A stretch of 64,000 nt of DNA from Bacillus sp. THAF10 (GTDB lineage Bacteria > Bacillota > Bacilli > Bacillales > Bacillaceae_I). This document shows positions 15,980 to 25,025 of the stretch, piece by piece. The notes under the pieces were generated by a model. That model did not search any database. It was given only the letters and a program-made list of their open reading frames with translations, and was not told the DNA's origin. The first letter of the stretch is position 1. Each line of letters starts with the position of its first letter. Both the position numbers and the translations under genes were made by a program. The stretch lies in the NCBI RefSeq assembly GCF_009363695.1, contig NZ_CP045403.1, positions 3,482,501 to 3,546,500 of the forward strand, in the 5' to 3' direction.

Positions 15980-17842
15980 CTACCTTCCACCTAGGCCCAT
16001 GCCGTTAATTATTTTATCTAAAAGCTCATCCGTTAACGTAATCATTCGTGCGGACGCATTGTATGCATGTTGAAATTGGATCATTTGTGTCATTTCTTCA
16101 TCTAAGGATACGCCACTTACCGATTGTCGGCGCTGATCCACAGACAACCTAAGCGTTTCACTGTTATAGGAAAGTCGGTTTGCTTCCTGTGCATCTACCG
16201 CTAGACCACCAATCACACTTTCGTAATAGTTCTGGAACGTTGTCGATACCCCGTTCAGCTGCAAAGAGCGTGATTTAACTTCCGCAAGGGCTACTGCGTT
16301 ACTACCATCTCCCACTCTCCCTGCTACTTCGCCGGTTTGTGGGATAGAAATGGTGATGAAATTTCCTTTGGACACATCCTCTAACCGAACATTTTCCATA
16401 TTAAAGTTCACCGAAGGATCCCCGTTTTCATCTGTGAATTCCTCTGATAAGGCTGAACTTAATTCTTCTAGGCTAATAAAATTACCAGATGTCATTAGCT
16501 CCTGTTTCGGCGTTACAGACGCATCATGGATACTGTACGTAAATTGCTGTACACCTGCAGCATCGACGGTAGATTGTACCGTCACCGCAATGTTTTCCAC
16601 TCCGTTATAGCCATAAAAATCACCAGTAGCCACAACCCCTTGGTTGTATCCGGAAGCTGCGATATTATCTAAGGATTGCATAATGTCGCCGGCGACCGTA
16701 AATAACTTCGCAGCATTTTTCTTGTTGTCTGCTGCGATAGCAGTATTTTGGAATTCAAAGAATTTAAAGGCTGTGTGTTCCCCAGTTTTCATGCTGGATA
16801 TACTCCAACCGGACTCATGAACGCGGTTAATCTCCTCGGCAAATTCAAAGGCAACTGTATCCAAGTGGTTAAGCATATCGGGATAAAGGCCTTTTTCCTT
16901 GTCTCCGTCCATAAAACCATAAGAATCGATAAGGCCTCGCAGCTTGCCTGATGCTTGCAGGCTCTCTACGCCATAGCTCGTATCACCTAATCTGAAACCA
17001 TCCACTAAGCCAGTGTCATGACGGTACTCTAAGGAAATGTTATTCACCCTTAACCCGCTACCATCCACAAGCGTGCCAATTCTGCGGCCAGTATCGTCCA
17101 CCATCTCAATGGTTAGCTTGCCCTCTGCCAAACTGCTTGGGCTCCCACCAGTTCCAACTCGAGATGTTTTAATGTTCACAAGCTGTGACAGCTCGTCCAC
17201 TAAACGATCTCGCTCATCATAAAGGTCATTGGCCAAATATCCGTGCGGCTCAAGCTCACCAATTTGTTTATTCACGTTATTAATTTGCTGTGTGAGGGCG
17301 TTCACCTGTTTTAGCGTGACATCCATTTCATTTTTTATGTCGCCCTGAACAGATGAAAGGGAATCAGATAAATACCGAAACGTTTCCGCTACCGCTAATC
17401 CACGCTGTCTTACTACCGATCTGGCACCAGCATTGGTCGGATTAACTGCAAGATCCTGAAACGCCTGCCAAAAGCGATCAAGGGTTGTCGATAGGCCTGT
17501 TTCAGATGGTTCATTCATGATCTCTTCCATTTTTTGCAGCGCATCGGCACGTGTTTCCCAATAACCAAGCTTGTTGTTTTCCCCTCGGTACTGCACATCA
17601 AGAAAGCTTTCTCGAACTCGCTGAATGCTTCCAGCTTCCACACCCGTTCCAATCTGTCCGGGTATTTGCGGACGGTTTAACGATGGAGCTGGAAATGGCT
17701 CGGTTTGCACAAAGTTAACTCGCTGCCTCGTATAGCCTGGGGTATTGGCATTGGCGATATTGTGACCAACTGTTTGAAGAGCTGTTTGCTGGGCTACAAG
17801 ACCTCGCCTTGCTACCTCTAGACTATGAAATGTTGAACGCAT
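15980..17842 (-). CDS. flgK: Flagellar hook-associated protein FlgK (HAP1)
   Basis: FlgK is the first junction protein on the hook. The 620 residues start MRSTFHSLEVARRGLVAQQ with the rod/hook signature ALQTVGHNIANANTPGYTRQ. The C terminus closes with the paired helix SGVSLDEEMTQMIQFQHAYNASARMITLTD and so on to MGLGGR. The centre carries variable surface domains. It is transcribed between flgN, encoding its chaperone, and flgL. The ATG follows AGGAGGA. Confidence 0.95.
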   Translation of the reverse strand: MRSTFHSLEVARRGLVAQQTALQTVGHNIANANTPGYTRQRVNFVQTEPFPAPSLNRPQIPGQIGTGVEAGSIQRVRESFLDVQYRGENNKLGYWETRADALQKMEEIMNEPSETGLSTTLDRFWQAFQDLAVNPTNAGARSVVRQRGLAVAETFRYLSDSLSSVQGDIKNEMDVTLKQVNALTQQINNVNKQIGELEPHGYLANDLYDERDRLVDELSQLVNIKTSRVGTGGSPSSLAEGKLTIEMVDDTGRRIGTLVDGSGLRVNNISLEYRHDTGLVDGFRLGDTSYGVESLQASGKLRGLIDSYGFMDGDKEKGLYPDMLNHLDTVAFEFAEEINRVHESGWSISSMKTGEHTAFKFFEFQNTAIAADNKKNAAKLFTVAGDIMQSLDNIAASGYNQGVVATGDFYGYNGVENIAVTVQSTVDAAGVQQFTYSIHDASVTPKQELMTSGNFISLEELSSALSEEFTDENGDPSVNFNMENVRLEDVSKGNFITISIPQTGEVAGRVGDGSNAVALAEVKSRSLQLNGVSTTFQNYYESVIGGLAVDAQEANRLSYNSETLRLSVDQRRQSVSGVSLDEEMTQMIQFQHAYNASARMITLTDELLDKIINGMGLGGR

Positions 17843-17854
17843 GTTGTCTTCCTC

Positions 17855-18319
17855 CTAAGCTTTTGAGTCGAACATGGAGCGCGCAGGGGCACCTGTTGCT
17901 TTCTTTGTGTTTGCAGGCTTTTCGTAATTTACTGCAGCCGGCTGAGGGTTTAACGTATTAATGGTCATGGTGACATATTGAAGGGATTGCTCTAATAAAA
18001 GCTGATTGAGCTCATTTTGCTTTTTAATGTTTGAAATAATATCGGTCAACTGCTCTTTCAAAGAAAGAAGGCGCTCTTTTTCCTCTGCATTGCTGTTGTT
18101 TGCAAGCTCTGAAATCGTCTTTTCTCCAGACAACTGTTTCCGTTGCTGCTCAAGCTGCACAATCGCCCTTGTATATTGCTTTTCTTCGCGTGTAACTTCC
18201 TGAAGCTCATCCATCTTGTTTGCCTTCACAATCTCTTCTTTCCTGGTCGTCAATTCATAGAGATAGGAATGCAAGGTAACCATCTTTTCAAGTACAGATA
18301 TAAGTGTTGAGTGAGACAT
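17855..18319 (-). CDS. flgN: FlgN-type export chaperone for FlgK/FlgL
   Basis: A 154-residue protein that is almost entirely helical with strong coiled-coil potential (residues about 20-110), rich in Glu, Lys and Gln. FlgN chaperones bind the C termini of FlgK and FlgL. The synteny flgM-flgN-flgK-flgL matches B. subtilis yvyG. The last 30 residues (NYEKPANTKKATGAPARSMF) are basic and flexible. The ATG follows AAGGAGCGG. Confidence 0.88.
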   Translation of the reverse strand: MSHSTLISVLEKMVTLHSYLYELTTRKEEIVKANKMDELQEVTREEKQYTRAIVQLEQQRKQLSGEKTISELANNSNAEEKERLLSLKEQLTDIISNIKKQNELNQLLLEQSLQYVTMTINTLNPQPAAVNYEKPANTKKATGAPARSMFDSKA

Positions 18320-18333
18320 AGCCGCTCCTTAGC

Positions 18334-18603
18334 TTAATTATTGAAATAGTGATCCATCATCTTGGTAGCTACTGCTTTCGTATCTACCTTGTACGTTCCG
18401 TTTTCCACTGAAATTTTCAAACTGGCAACTTTTTCCTGACGAGCTGCGGCAAATTGGGATTGCTCTTGCATCTCTTTTGCTTTACTGGAAATTTCCAGCT
18501 GATCTGCTTTTGGCTGGTGCTGTGATTGAATCTGCTGCTGCTTCATCTGATTCAAATATGGATTCACCTTTGAAGAACCAATGTTATTAATCTTCATTGC
18601 CAT
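18334..18603 (-). CDS. flgM: Anti-sigma-D factor FlgM
   Basis: FlgM holds sigma-D inactive until the hook is finished. The 89 residues begin MAMKINNIGSSKVNPYLNQ; the ATG follows AAAGGAAGAG. The second half carries the sigma-binding helices (SKAKEMQEQSQF, KVASLKISVENGTYKVD, AVATKMMDHYFNN). It precedes flgN by 14 bases. A sigma-D-type promoter lies 32 bases upstream, forming the usual feedback loop. Confidence 0.93.
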   Translation of the reverse strand: MAMKINNIGSSKVNPYLNQMKQQQIQSQHQPKADQLEISSKAKEMQEQSQFAAARQEKVASLKISVENGTYKVDTKAVATKMMDHYFNN

Positions 18604-18634
18604 CTCTTCCTTTCCGTTCAAGTTTCTATCCTTC

Positions 18635-18661
18635 TTATCGGCAAAATATTAAAAATGTTAA
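18635..18661 (-). promoter_or_regulatory. Sigma-D-type promoter of flgM
   Basis: On the minus strand TTAA (18658-18661), 15 bases, then GCCGATAA (18635-18642): near-consensus for sigma-D. The downstream sequence AAGGATAGAAACTT also occurs after the yvyF promoter. Confidence 0.75.
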
Positions 18662-19072
18662 TTAAAACTTCTTGTAAACTGAATGGTAGGTTTTTACTTG
18701 GTTTTTCATTTTTTTCCGTTCCTCTTCCCGATCAAGCTCGGAAAGCTGTCCTTTAATGTCTTTTTTACAAGGTAAACATAACCGATCTTCTCTTATAATC
18801 GTACCACATCTGTCACACGGATACCCTAAATTCGGAAGCTGGGAAAGCTGAATTCTTCCCTTTCGGATAAATTTCGTAATCAAACTCTCTGAAACATCAG
18901 TCCCGCTCACGACCTGTTCCATCGTAGCCATTCGATTTGCTCGCTGTCTTAAAAATGCATATACACTCTGAAATTTTCCTTCTTCCTCTCGATAGCACGC
19001 TTCGCATACATCCCTAAACGCATTTTGCACGTAAATCTCCCCGCAGTTTGGGCAATTATCTAGTTGAGACAT
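18662..19072 (-). CDS. yvyF: YvyF-type flagellar operon zinc-binding protein
   Basis: A 136-residue protein with two pairs of CxxC near the start (DNCPNCGEIY and DVCEACYREE) and two more further on (YPCDRCGTII and RLCLPCKKDI), spaced as zinc ribbons around a helix-turn-helix-like stretch (MATMEQVVSGTDVSESLITK). This matches the YvyF family encoded just before flgM. Its exact function is unknown; nucleic acid binding and a regulatory role are plausible. The start has an AAAGGGAG site. It has its own sigma-D-type promoter. Confidence 0.85.
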   Translation of the reverse strand: MSQLDNCPNCGEIYVQNAFRDVCEACYREEEGKFQSVYAFLRQRANRMATMEQVVSGTDVSESLITKFIRKGRIQLSQLPNLGYPCDRCGTIIREDRLCLPCKKDIKGQLSELDREEERKKMKNQVKTYHSVYKKF

Positions 19073-19110
19073 AACGCAACTCCCTTTCGAACAATAAGTT
19101 TCTATCCTTT

Positions 19111-19137
19111 ATATCGTAAGAATGGGAGAAATGTTAA
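19111..19137 (-). promoter_or_regulatory. Sigma-D-type promoter of yvyF
   Basis: On the minus strand TTAA (19134-19137), 15 bases, then TACGATAT (19111-19118). It overlaps the end of comFC, as expected if competence and flagellar units are separated here. Confidence 0.55.
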
Positions 19138-19841
19138 CTGCGAATTAATGTTAAAGAAGCTACTCTCTCGGCACCAGCCTCCCGCAAAACTTCCGCCGCT
19201 AACCGCAATGTCGTACCGGTTGTGTACAAATCATCTACTAAAAGAATGTTTTTTTCTACAGATTTAGTGACAAAAAAGGGGTTCTCCTGATGCAAGCGTT
19301 CATAACGTCCTTTTTTTGATTGCTTTGTGGATTCCGTTCGCCCCAGCACCTCCTCTGTTTTCATATTTAGCAGTTCTGCCAGTAAAAGCGCCTGATTAAA
19401 TCCACGGGTATAAAGTCGGTCTGTTGCAAGGGGAACGGGTACCACCACCGGAAAGTCCTTTTTATAATATTTTTGATAGACCTCACAAAGCGACTTCTCA
19501 AAAATCTCTGCTAGCGCAGCATCACCCCGATACTTAAACGCAGCCAACACGTTCTTCATCGGCTCATTATATGTATAAACGGAACGGCTCATCACGAGCA
19601 GCCCCTTCGTTTCTGGTTTTCCCTCCCATTTAAAGCAATCCAAACAATGCTCCTCACGGCGGTGCGCAGGTAGCACATCCTTCCAAAGCCGCCCACATCC
19701 TTTGCACACTTCGCCATCTATCTTTTCAAAAGCTTGGTCACACTCCTCACACAAGGGGACTTTCTTTGCAGCGATTCCAAGAAATTCTCCCCAACCAATG
19801 CTCACCACGATTTCCTCCTGACAGACAAAGCAACTACTCAT
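19134..19841 (-). CDS. comFC: ComFC, phosphoribosyltransferase-like competence protein
   Basis: ComFC is needed for internalising single-stranded DNA during natural transformation and acts with the ComFA motor. The 235 residues have an N-terminal zinc ribbon (SSCFVCQEEI, LCEECDQAF, CKGCGRLW, CLDCF). They also have a C-terminal type I phosphoribosyltransferase fold with the PRPP loop NILLVDDLYTTGTTLRLAAE. Its ATG overlaps the comFA stop by eight bases, implying coupled translation. comFB, which lies between the two in B. subtilis, is missing. Confidence 0.93.
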   Translation of the reverse strand: MSSCFVCQEEIVVSIGWGEFLGIAAKKVPLCEECDQAFEKIDGEVCKGCGRLWKDVLPAHRREEHCLDCFKWEGKPETKGLLVMSRSVYTYNEPMKNVLAAFKYRGDAALAEIFEKSLCEVYQKYYKKDFPVVVPVPLATDRLYTRGFNQALLLAELLNMKTEEVLGRTESTKQSKKGRYERLHQENPFFVTKSVEKNILLVDDLYTTGTTLRLAAEVLREAGAERVASLTLIRS

Positions 19842-21324
19842 CCAACAATCCTTCCTTTCGCGCTAGAACATTCATCCGGACAATTTGCTTCCTTGCCGCC
19901 ACCATTTCCATTGTTTTTCCAAAATGAAAAAAGCGAACATCCCCATTTGCAAAATCTTTGCTTCGTCCCGCTCTTCCGCTTATTTGCACCAACGCACTCT
20001 CTGTAAACACGTCATCCTCCGCTCCTAGAACTCCCACCTGTACATTTTCAACGGTTACGCCACGCTCTAATATCGTTGTAGTCACAAGCACCCTTATGTC
20101 CCCTCTTCGAAATTCTGCCACCTTTTCCTTCCGTTTCGTATCCTTCGAATGCACTCCAGCCACAAGCTCCCCAAACTCTTTTTGTAAAATTGCCGTGATT
20201 TTTTCGAGCAGCTTGATATCCGGTACAAATAAAAAAAGTGGCCGCCCTTGTTGAACATGCCTTTTCACCCAATACAAAACATTCGCTGGAAGCTTCCCCT
20301 TACTCACTTTTTTCTCCCAGCGCCCACACCATTCAAAAATTGGCACAGGAAGCTTCTGCCGATGGTACCTGGCAGGTATCATCACAGCCTGTAACCTGTT
20401 CAATTTGACTGAAACCTGCATTTTTTTAGATGGAGTAGCACTCAAATACACCAACGTATGAATGCGTTTCAAAGCCTGATTTGCTGCATATTCAAGGGTG
20501 GCATCAATAGAATAAGGAAATGCATCCACTTCATCGATAATCAGCAGGTCAAACGCCTGATAGTACCGTAGTAACTGATGTGTTGTCGCAATCGTAAGCG
20601 GTGCATTTTTGCTACGATCCTCACTGCCTCCGTAAAGCGTAGCCACCTCCATGTTAGGAAACACTTCCTGCAGGCGTGGGGCAAGCTCGAGGACAACATC
20701 CGTTCTTGGTGTAGCAATACACACACGCTGCCCTAGGGTGAGCGCCTTTTGGATCCCTGCAAAAAGCACCTCGGTTTTCCCAGCTCCACAAACGGCCCAA
20801 ACAAGTAAATTGGATTTCTCTTGAACAGCCTGGACCACCTTTTCAGAAGCAAGAGCTTGGCCTTTAGAAAGGATGCCGTTCCAAGTAAGTTCTGATGCAT
20901 GTGATGACTGCTGCACCGTGTGCTTTCCACTCCAGCTAAAAAGGGGTGTACATTCACTTACCCGCCCCATCATAATGCACTTTCTGCAATACGCACACTT
21001 CTTCTGACAACGGGCACAAGCATACGAATAAAATAGTCCCTGATCCTTATTTGCACACCTTGTGCATCGATAGCCTTTGTTTGAATTAGTGACACCATGT
21101 TGGAGAGTTATATATCCTTTTTGATAATGTTCGTGAATGGTTTCTGGTGGAAAAGGAAGTTCATCTAAAAGAAGTCGTTTACCGGAGAGGTAATGTTGAA
21201 GGTCGGTGTTCAGTGGGTAATCTGAAGATTGGGACGGGTGAGGCAAGATAGCGAAGTCACTGATTCGCTTACCATCAGGCTGTTCACTGAGATAGAGAAT
21301 ATTATTTTTCAACGTAAAGAGCAT
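19834..21324 (-). CDS. comFA: ComFA, DNA uptake ATPase
   Basis: ComFA is a DEAD-like ATPase that helps pull single-stranded DNA into the cytoplasm in competent cells. The start is the ATG of MLFTLKNNILYLSEQPDG, after AAGGAGGAAATCA; a longer reading adds 11 residues. Cysteine pairs for zinc appear near residues 85-130 (CTRCANKD, CARCQKKCAYCRKC). The helicase motifs follow: CGAGKTEVLF (Walker A), LLIIDEVDAFPYS (Walker B), YLSATPSK (motif III) and LVTTTILERGVTVENV with QISGRAGRS (motifs V and VI). The 496 residues match family length. No clear ComK box was identified upstream. Confidence 0.95.
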   Translation of the reverse strand: MLFTLKNNILYLSEQPDGKRISDFAILPHPSQSSDYPLNTDLQHYLSGKRLLLDELPFPPETIHEHYQKGYITLQHGVTNSNKGYRCTRCANKDQGLFYSYACARCQKKCAYCRKCIMMGRVSECTPLFSWSGKHTVQQSSHASELTWNGILSKGQALASEKVVQAVQEKSNLLVWAVCGAGKTEVLFAGIQKALTLGQRVCIATPRTDVVLELAPRLQEVFPNMEVATLYGGSEDRSKNAPLTIATTHQLLRYYQAFDLLIIDEVDAFPYSIDATLEYAANQALKRIHTLVYLSATPSKKMQVSVKLNRLQAVMIPARYHRQKLPVPIFEWCGRWEKKVSKGKLPANVLYWVKRHVQQGRPLFLFVPDIKLLEKITAILQKEFGELVAGVHSKDTKRKEKVAEFRRGDIRVLVTTTILERGVTVENVQVGVLGAEDDVFTESALVQISGRAGRSKDFANGDVRFFHFGKTMEMVAARKQIVRMNVLARKEGLLDE

Positions 21325-21339
21325 TGATTTCCTCCTTAT

Positions 21340-21378
21340 AAAAAACACCACAAGCAACGTTCTTCTGCTCGTGGTGTG
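21340..21378 (-). terminator. Terminator of degV
   Basis: On the minus strand CACACCACGAGCAG and TTGCTTGTGGTG pair with a short loop and are followed by TTTTTTA. Confidence 0.8.
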
Positions 21379-21394
21379 GGTTTAATGGGTGTGA

Positions 21395-22237
21395 TTAACG
21401 TTTGTACCAGCCTAGTCCCAACGCACCTTCTCCAAGGTGAGTACCAATAACTGGACCAAAATAACTTAGAAAGAATTCTACATGCGGATATTTTTGTGTT
21501 AGCTCTGCTTTCAACTCCTCAGCTTCAGCCTCACGGTTGGCATGAATAACCACAGCGCGCATTGGCACTTGCTCGGAAGCATCTTCATCAAAGAGCTCAA
21601 GCACGCGTTTTACCGCCTTTTTACGTGTCCTGATTTTTTCAAAAGGAACAATTTTCGTGTCCACAAAATGGAGAACAGGCTTTACCTGCAGCAGGCTGCC
21701 AACAATGGCTTGTGCGCTACTTAAACGACCTCCGCGCTGAAGATGAGATAAATCATCTACCATAAAATACGCGCGATCGGTTTCCTTCATCTTGTTAAGT
21801 CTTTCTAAAATTTCTTCCGGATTCTTGCCTTCTGCCGCCAGTTCCGCAGCCTCTAACACAAAGAACCCTTGAATCATACAGCTGATTTCAGAGTCGAATA
21901 CATGAACATTTACATCGTCCACCATCTCCCCTGCAGCGACAGCTCCTTGGTAGGTGCCACTAATACCACTTGATAGGTGAATACTGACAATAGCGTCGTA
22001 TTCCTTTCCAAGCTTTTCATAAAGCGCCACGAACTCCCCAATTGCTGGTTGCGAGGTGGAAGGCAGCTCGCGATTGTTCTTTACTTCCTGGTAAAATTGC
22101 TCGACTTTTATTTCTACTTCCTCTTGGTAGGATTCATTTCCGAAAATCACGTTAAGTGGAATCATATGTATGTTATGCTTTTCGCGTAGCTCTTTAGAGA
22201 TATAGGCTGTACTATCTGTAACAATCGCCGTTTTCAT
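21395..22237 (-). CDS. degV: DegV family fatty-acid-binding protein
   Basis: DegV proteins bind a fatty acid and present it for phosphorylation by the FakA kinase. The start is the ATG of MKTAIVTDSTAYISKELRE after AAGGAAGG; the 23-residue longer frame has no suitable site. The 280 residues contain the family features VTDSTA near the N terminus, TSQPAIGEFVALYEKLG, SIHLSSGISGTYQGA around the ligand pocket, and SHLQRGGRLSSAQAIVGSLL later. It lies between comFA and degU, as in B. subtilis. Confidence 0.93.
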   Translation of the reverse strand: MKTAIVTDSTAYISKELREKHNIHMIPLNVIFGNESYQEEVEIKVEQFYQEVKNNRELPSTSQPAIGEFVALYEKLGKEYDAIVSIHLSSGISGTYQGAVAAGEMVDDVNVHVFDSEISCMIQGFFVLEAAELAAEGKNPEEILERLNKMKETDRAYFMVDDLSHLQRGGRLSSAQAIVGSLLQVKPVLHFVDTKIVPFEKIRTRKKAVKRVLELFDEDASEQVPMRAVVIHANREAEAEELKAELTQKYPHVEFFLSYFGPVIGTHLGEGALGLGWYKR

Positions 22238-22306
22238 ATCGTGTAGACCTTCCTTATACATAATTTCTTTTGTCCATTGGGCATTCGCATGGATTTCCGT
22301 CAGCAC

Positions 22307-22750
22307 CCGGACGCCGGGACTCGAAAAACCGTCTACCTTAGATTGTACATGAATCTGTTGGAAGTTTCATCATTTGTTTAGATTTTCGTCGGATGGGCGG
22401 TTGTTTTGCTTTTTAGATAACTTTTTTGAGCATTTCAAGTGATGAAAGCAGGTGAAATTGGAGCTGGTCTTGCTGAAAGTAGATATTGAAGGTGTTTTGG
22501 GGGAGATTTTTGGGGGCAAGGTGCCAGATGATTGGGTGTGAACATTTATTTTGTCCGCTTCGAGCAATATTTTGTCCACTTTTTCATTTTTTTGTCCATT
22601 TGAAGCAATAATTTGTCCACTTTTACTTTTTATTGTCCATTTGAAGCAAGATAAAGGCCATTCGACACCCAGTGACAAATTTCGCCCCCCACTCCCTGCT
22701 ATACCCCAGGCTCCCCGGCTTGCCCTACTCTCCACCCTCCACCTCCCCCA
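22307..22750. other. Intergenic stretch between degV and degU
   Basis: I see no convincing gene here. Two unusual parts stand out: a 42-base tandem repeat (separate entry) and a strongly C-rich block on the plus strand (about 22675-22750) directly after the degU terminator. Confidence 0.6.
22553..22652. repeat. About 2.5 copies of a 42-base repeat
   Basis: On the plus strand the unit TTTGTCCATTTGAAGCAATA plus TTTGTCCACTTTTACTTTTT occurs twice, the first time with a few changes, followed by a half unit. TTGTCCA or a one-base variant appears five times in 100 bases. Its role is unknown. Confidence 0.75.
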
Positions 22751-22780
22751 CAAAAAAAACCCCGGAGAAAAATCTCCAAG
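22751..22780 (-). terminator. Terminator of degSU
   Basis: On the minus strand CTTGGAGA and TCTCCGGGG form a stem followed by eight T, right after the degU stop codon. Confidence 0.8.
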
Positions 22781-22781
22781 G

Positions 22782-23501
22782 CTATCTTACCTCTACCCAG
22801 CCATTCTTAATCGCAACAACTACCGCCTGGGTACGGTCATTTACATTCATTTTTTGAAGGATGTTACTCACATGGTTTTTCACGGTTTTCTCACTGATGA
22901 ACAATGCCTCGCCGATTGCCTTATTACTTTTTCCGTCAGCCAACAGTTGAAGCACCTCACACTCTCGGCGTGTTAACAAATGAAGTGGGCGACGAATTTC
23001 GACCTGCTGATAGGTTGCAGAAGCAGAGCCGCCACTACCGTTACCATTACGCATGCTTCCGGCACCATTTTCTGACAAGCGGCGGTATTCGCGCACAAGG
23101 TTGTGGGTTACTTTCGGGTGAAGATAGGATCCACCGTCAGCAACTACCTTCACAGCGTCCACCAATGCGTCAGCATCCATTTCTTTTAACAAGTACCCGC
23201 GTGCACCAGTTTGCAGCGCGTGCGTGACGTAGTTTTCATCATCATGAATGGACAGAACAATGACCTTCGCTTCCGGATTGGCATCGACCAATCTTCGAGT
23301 AGCTTCGACTCCATTTACTTTCGGCATATTGATATCCATGATAAAGACGTCCGGATCATGCTGGGCCATTAAGTCCATGGCCTCATCGCCGTCGTCCCCT
23401 TCCGCTACTACGTGAAAGTTGGATTCAAAGTCCAAAATGCGTTTTACACCTTCACGGAAAAGCTGATGATCATCAATAATTACGATTTTTGTCGTATCCA
23501 T
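22782..23501 (-). CDS. degU: Response regulator DegU
   Basis: DegU controls exoenzymes, competence and motility depending on its phosphorylation. The start is the ATG of [21 protein letters not shown]; an ATG three codons earlier sits directly against the GGGAGG. The receiver domain (about 1-125) has the acidic pair DD, the phospho-acceptor Asp in [10 protein letters not shown] and the conserved Lys in LLKEMDADA. The NarL/LuxR helix-turn-helix is [20 protein letters not shown] followed by [16 protein letters not shown]. The Ser/Gly-rich linker ([18 protein letters not shown]) makes it, at 239 residues, about ten longer than B. subtilis DegU. degS lies 25 bases upstream. Confidence 0.97.
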   Translation of the reverse strand: MDTTKIVIIDDHQLFREGVKRILDFESNFHVVAEGDDGDEAMDLMAQHDPDVFIMDINMPKVNGVEATRRLVDANPEAKVIVLSIHDDENYVTHALQTGARGYLLKEMDADALVDAVKVVADGGSYLHPKVTHNLVREYRRLSENGAGSMRNGNGSGGSASATYQQVEIRRPLHLLTRRECEVLQLLADGKSNKAIGEALFISEKTVKNHVSNILQKMNVNDRTQAVVVAIKNGWVEVR

Positions 23502-23526
23502 TCCTCTCATCCTCCCAAATACATCT

Positions 23527-24669
23527 TCAGCTTAGCGGTATTTTGATGAAAACAGTGGTACCTTTATCAGGCTGGGATTGTATTTCAAGCTCCCCACTGA
23601 TTAACTGTACTCTTTCTCTCATACCTATCAAGCCAAACGACTTTTCTTTTTTTTCTGTCGTGTCAAATCCTACGCCATCATCCTTTACGATGACAGTAAT
23701 ATGGGTAGGCTTAATTTCCAATTTTACCTGGATGGAGCTCGCCTGCGCATGCTTGATTGCATTTGTCAGGGATTCCTGCACTAGGCGGAACACTGCTACC
23801 TCTAAGTTGGCGGACAGCCGGTGCTCCACTCCAAGGTTAAAAAATTCTATCCGAGGATATCCTTTATGATAATCCTCGATAGTCGAAATATATTTTTTTA
23901 AGGTTGGCACAAGACCTAAGTCATCAAGTGCCATAGGGCGAAGATCATAAATGATTCTTCTTACTTCATATAATGCGGAGCGAACCATTACTTTTAGCGC
24001 ACGAATTTCCGATAATGCTTCCCCTGGTCCTCTCTCCCGGTATGTACGATCGATGAGGTCAGAACGCATCATGACATTGGCTAGCATTTGTGCTGGCCCA
24101 TCATGAATCTCTCGTGAAAGACGTCTTCGCTCCTCTTCTTGAGCTTCCATGATTTTAAAGCCAAATTCTCGTTTTTCAGAGGCATCGGCAATCATTTGTC
24201 CCACATGCTGCAAGTCACTTGTCACATAATTTAAAACGACAGAGACCTGGCTAACTAACCGATCTGCCTTTGAGATCGTTTCTTCCAAATTTAAAAGGCG
24301 GCGTTCAATTTCATTTCTACGGTTTCTAAGTTGCATTTCTTTTTGTGAAGTGGTGTGCAACTCTAATTGCAATTCATGAGCATGGTCGTAAGCCTGTCGT
24401 ATTTGCTCTTCTGTGTAGTTTTTAAACTGCCTGCTTACTTCCGACAAACGGTTTCTTGCTTTACGGACTTGGCCTTCTAGCATATCCTGCTTTTGGATTT
24501 GCTGGGTTACTTCCAGCTTCACCTCATTCAGCTCTCTGCCAAGGCTTTCAAATTCTTTACGGGAATTTTCCCCTATTTCAAAAATTTCGTCCTTACTCGC
24601 TTCAACTGCATTTACCATTTGTTCAATAATCATGTCTAATTGTTTAGAGTTTATAACTTTCCGAGACAT
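23527..24669 (-). CDS. degS: Sensor histidine kinase DegS
   Basis: DegS is a cytoplasmic kinase and phosphatase of DegU. The 380 residues have a long coiled-coil sensor region (about 1-175, including [20 protein letters not shown]). The HisKA_3 phosphorylation motif [20 protein letters not shown] follows, with the phospho-His near residue 190. The C-terminal ATPase domain shows [12 protein letters not shown] (N box) and [14 protein letters not shown] followed by [14 protein letters not shown] (G boxes). No transmembrane segments are present, as expected. Confidence 0.96.
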   Translation of the reverse strand: MSRKVINSKQLDMIIEQMVNAVEASKDEIFEIGENSRKEFESLGRELNEVKLEVTQQIQKQDMLEGQVRKARNRLSEVSRQFKNYTEEQIRQAYDHAHELQLELHTTSQKEMQLRNRRNEIERRLLNLEETISKADRLVSQVSVVLNYVTSDLQHVGQMIADASEKREFGFKIMEAQEEERRRLSREIHDGPAQMLANVMMRSDLIDRTYRERGPGEALSEIRALKVMVRSALYEVRRIIYDLRPMALDDLGLVPTLKKYISTIEDYHKGYPRIEFFNLGVEHRLSANLEVAVFRLVQESLTNAIKHAQASSIQVKLEIKPTHITVIVKDDGVGFDTTEKKEKSFGLIGMRERVQLISGELEIQSQPDKGTTVFIKIPLS

Positions 24670-25025
24670 AGGACATCCCCCAAAAGACCCGGTATTCTTA
24701 AAAGAATAACAGGAATACTTCTTTATCTATATAGTGCATTATACCCAAAAACACAAAAGAGACTATATGTTATATCATTCAAAATATTCCAATCGTTTTT
24801 GGGGGTACTTGTCGAAAAATGTTCGCCCTTTGATTATATCGGACGAAAGTTTTACTTGTATAACATAGGCATTACAATCGCATTAAACTTTGTCGTTTTT
24901 TGCAGAAAGAGGAGGAATGCACTAGTTTTTAATTGATGTACTTCCCCTGAGGTTTTATAATAGAAAGAGTATGGCTTTTTAATGCCTATACAATTGTCGC
25001 CAGCCTATAAAGGAGAGTTGTCAGA
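24670..25025. other. Divergent intergenic region degS / yvyE
   Basis: This 356-base AT-rich region holds the start signals of two diverging units: the degS ribosome binding site on the left and the yvyE promoter and ribosome binding site on the right. I see no gene or clear repeat in it. Confidence 0.6.
24933..24961 (+). promoter_or_regulatory. Sigma-A promoter of yvyE
   Basis: TTGATG (24933-24938), 17 bases, then a perfect TATAAT (24956-24961), about 65 bases before the yvyE start. Confidence 0.75.

Noticed and set aside
22553-22652. A CRISPR array
   Set aside because: Repeat units are contiguous with no unique spacers of constant size and there are no cas genes in the window.
22370-22753. 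A 127-residue frame downstream of degU on the minus strand
   Set aside because: It starts in the degU terminator T run with no ribosome binding site, and its open frame comes from the 42-base repeat and a C-rich block.
24640-24936. A 98-residue plus-strand frame upstream of yvyE
   Set aside because: It begins antisense in degS, has no ribosome binding site and ends on the yvyE promoter.
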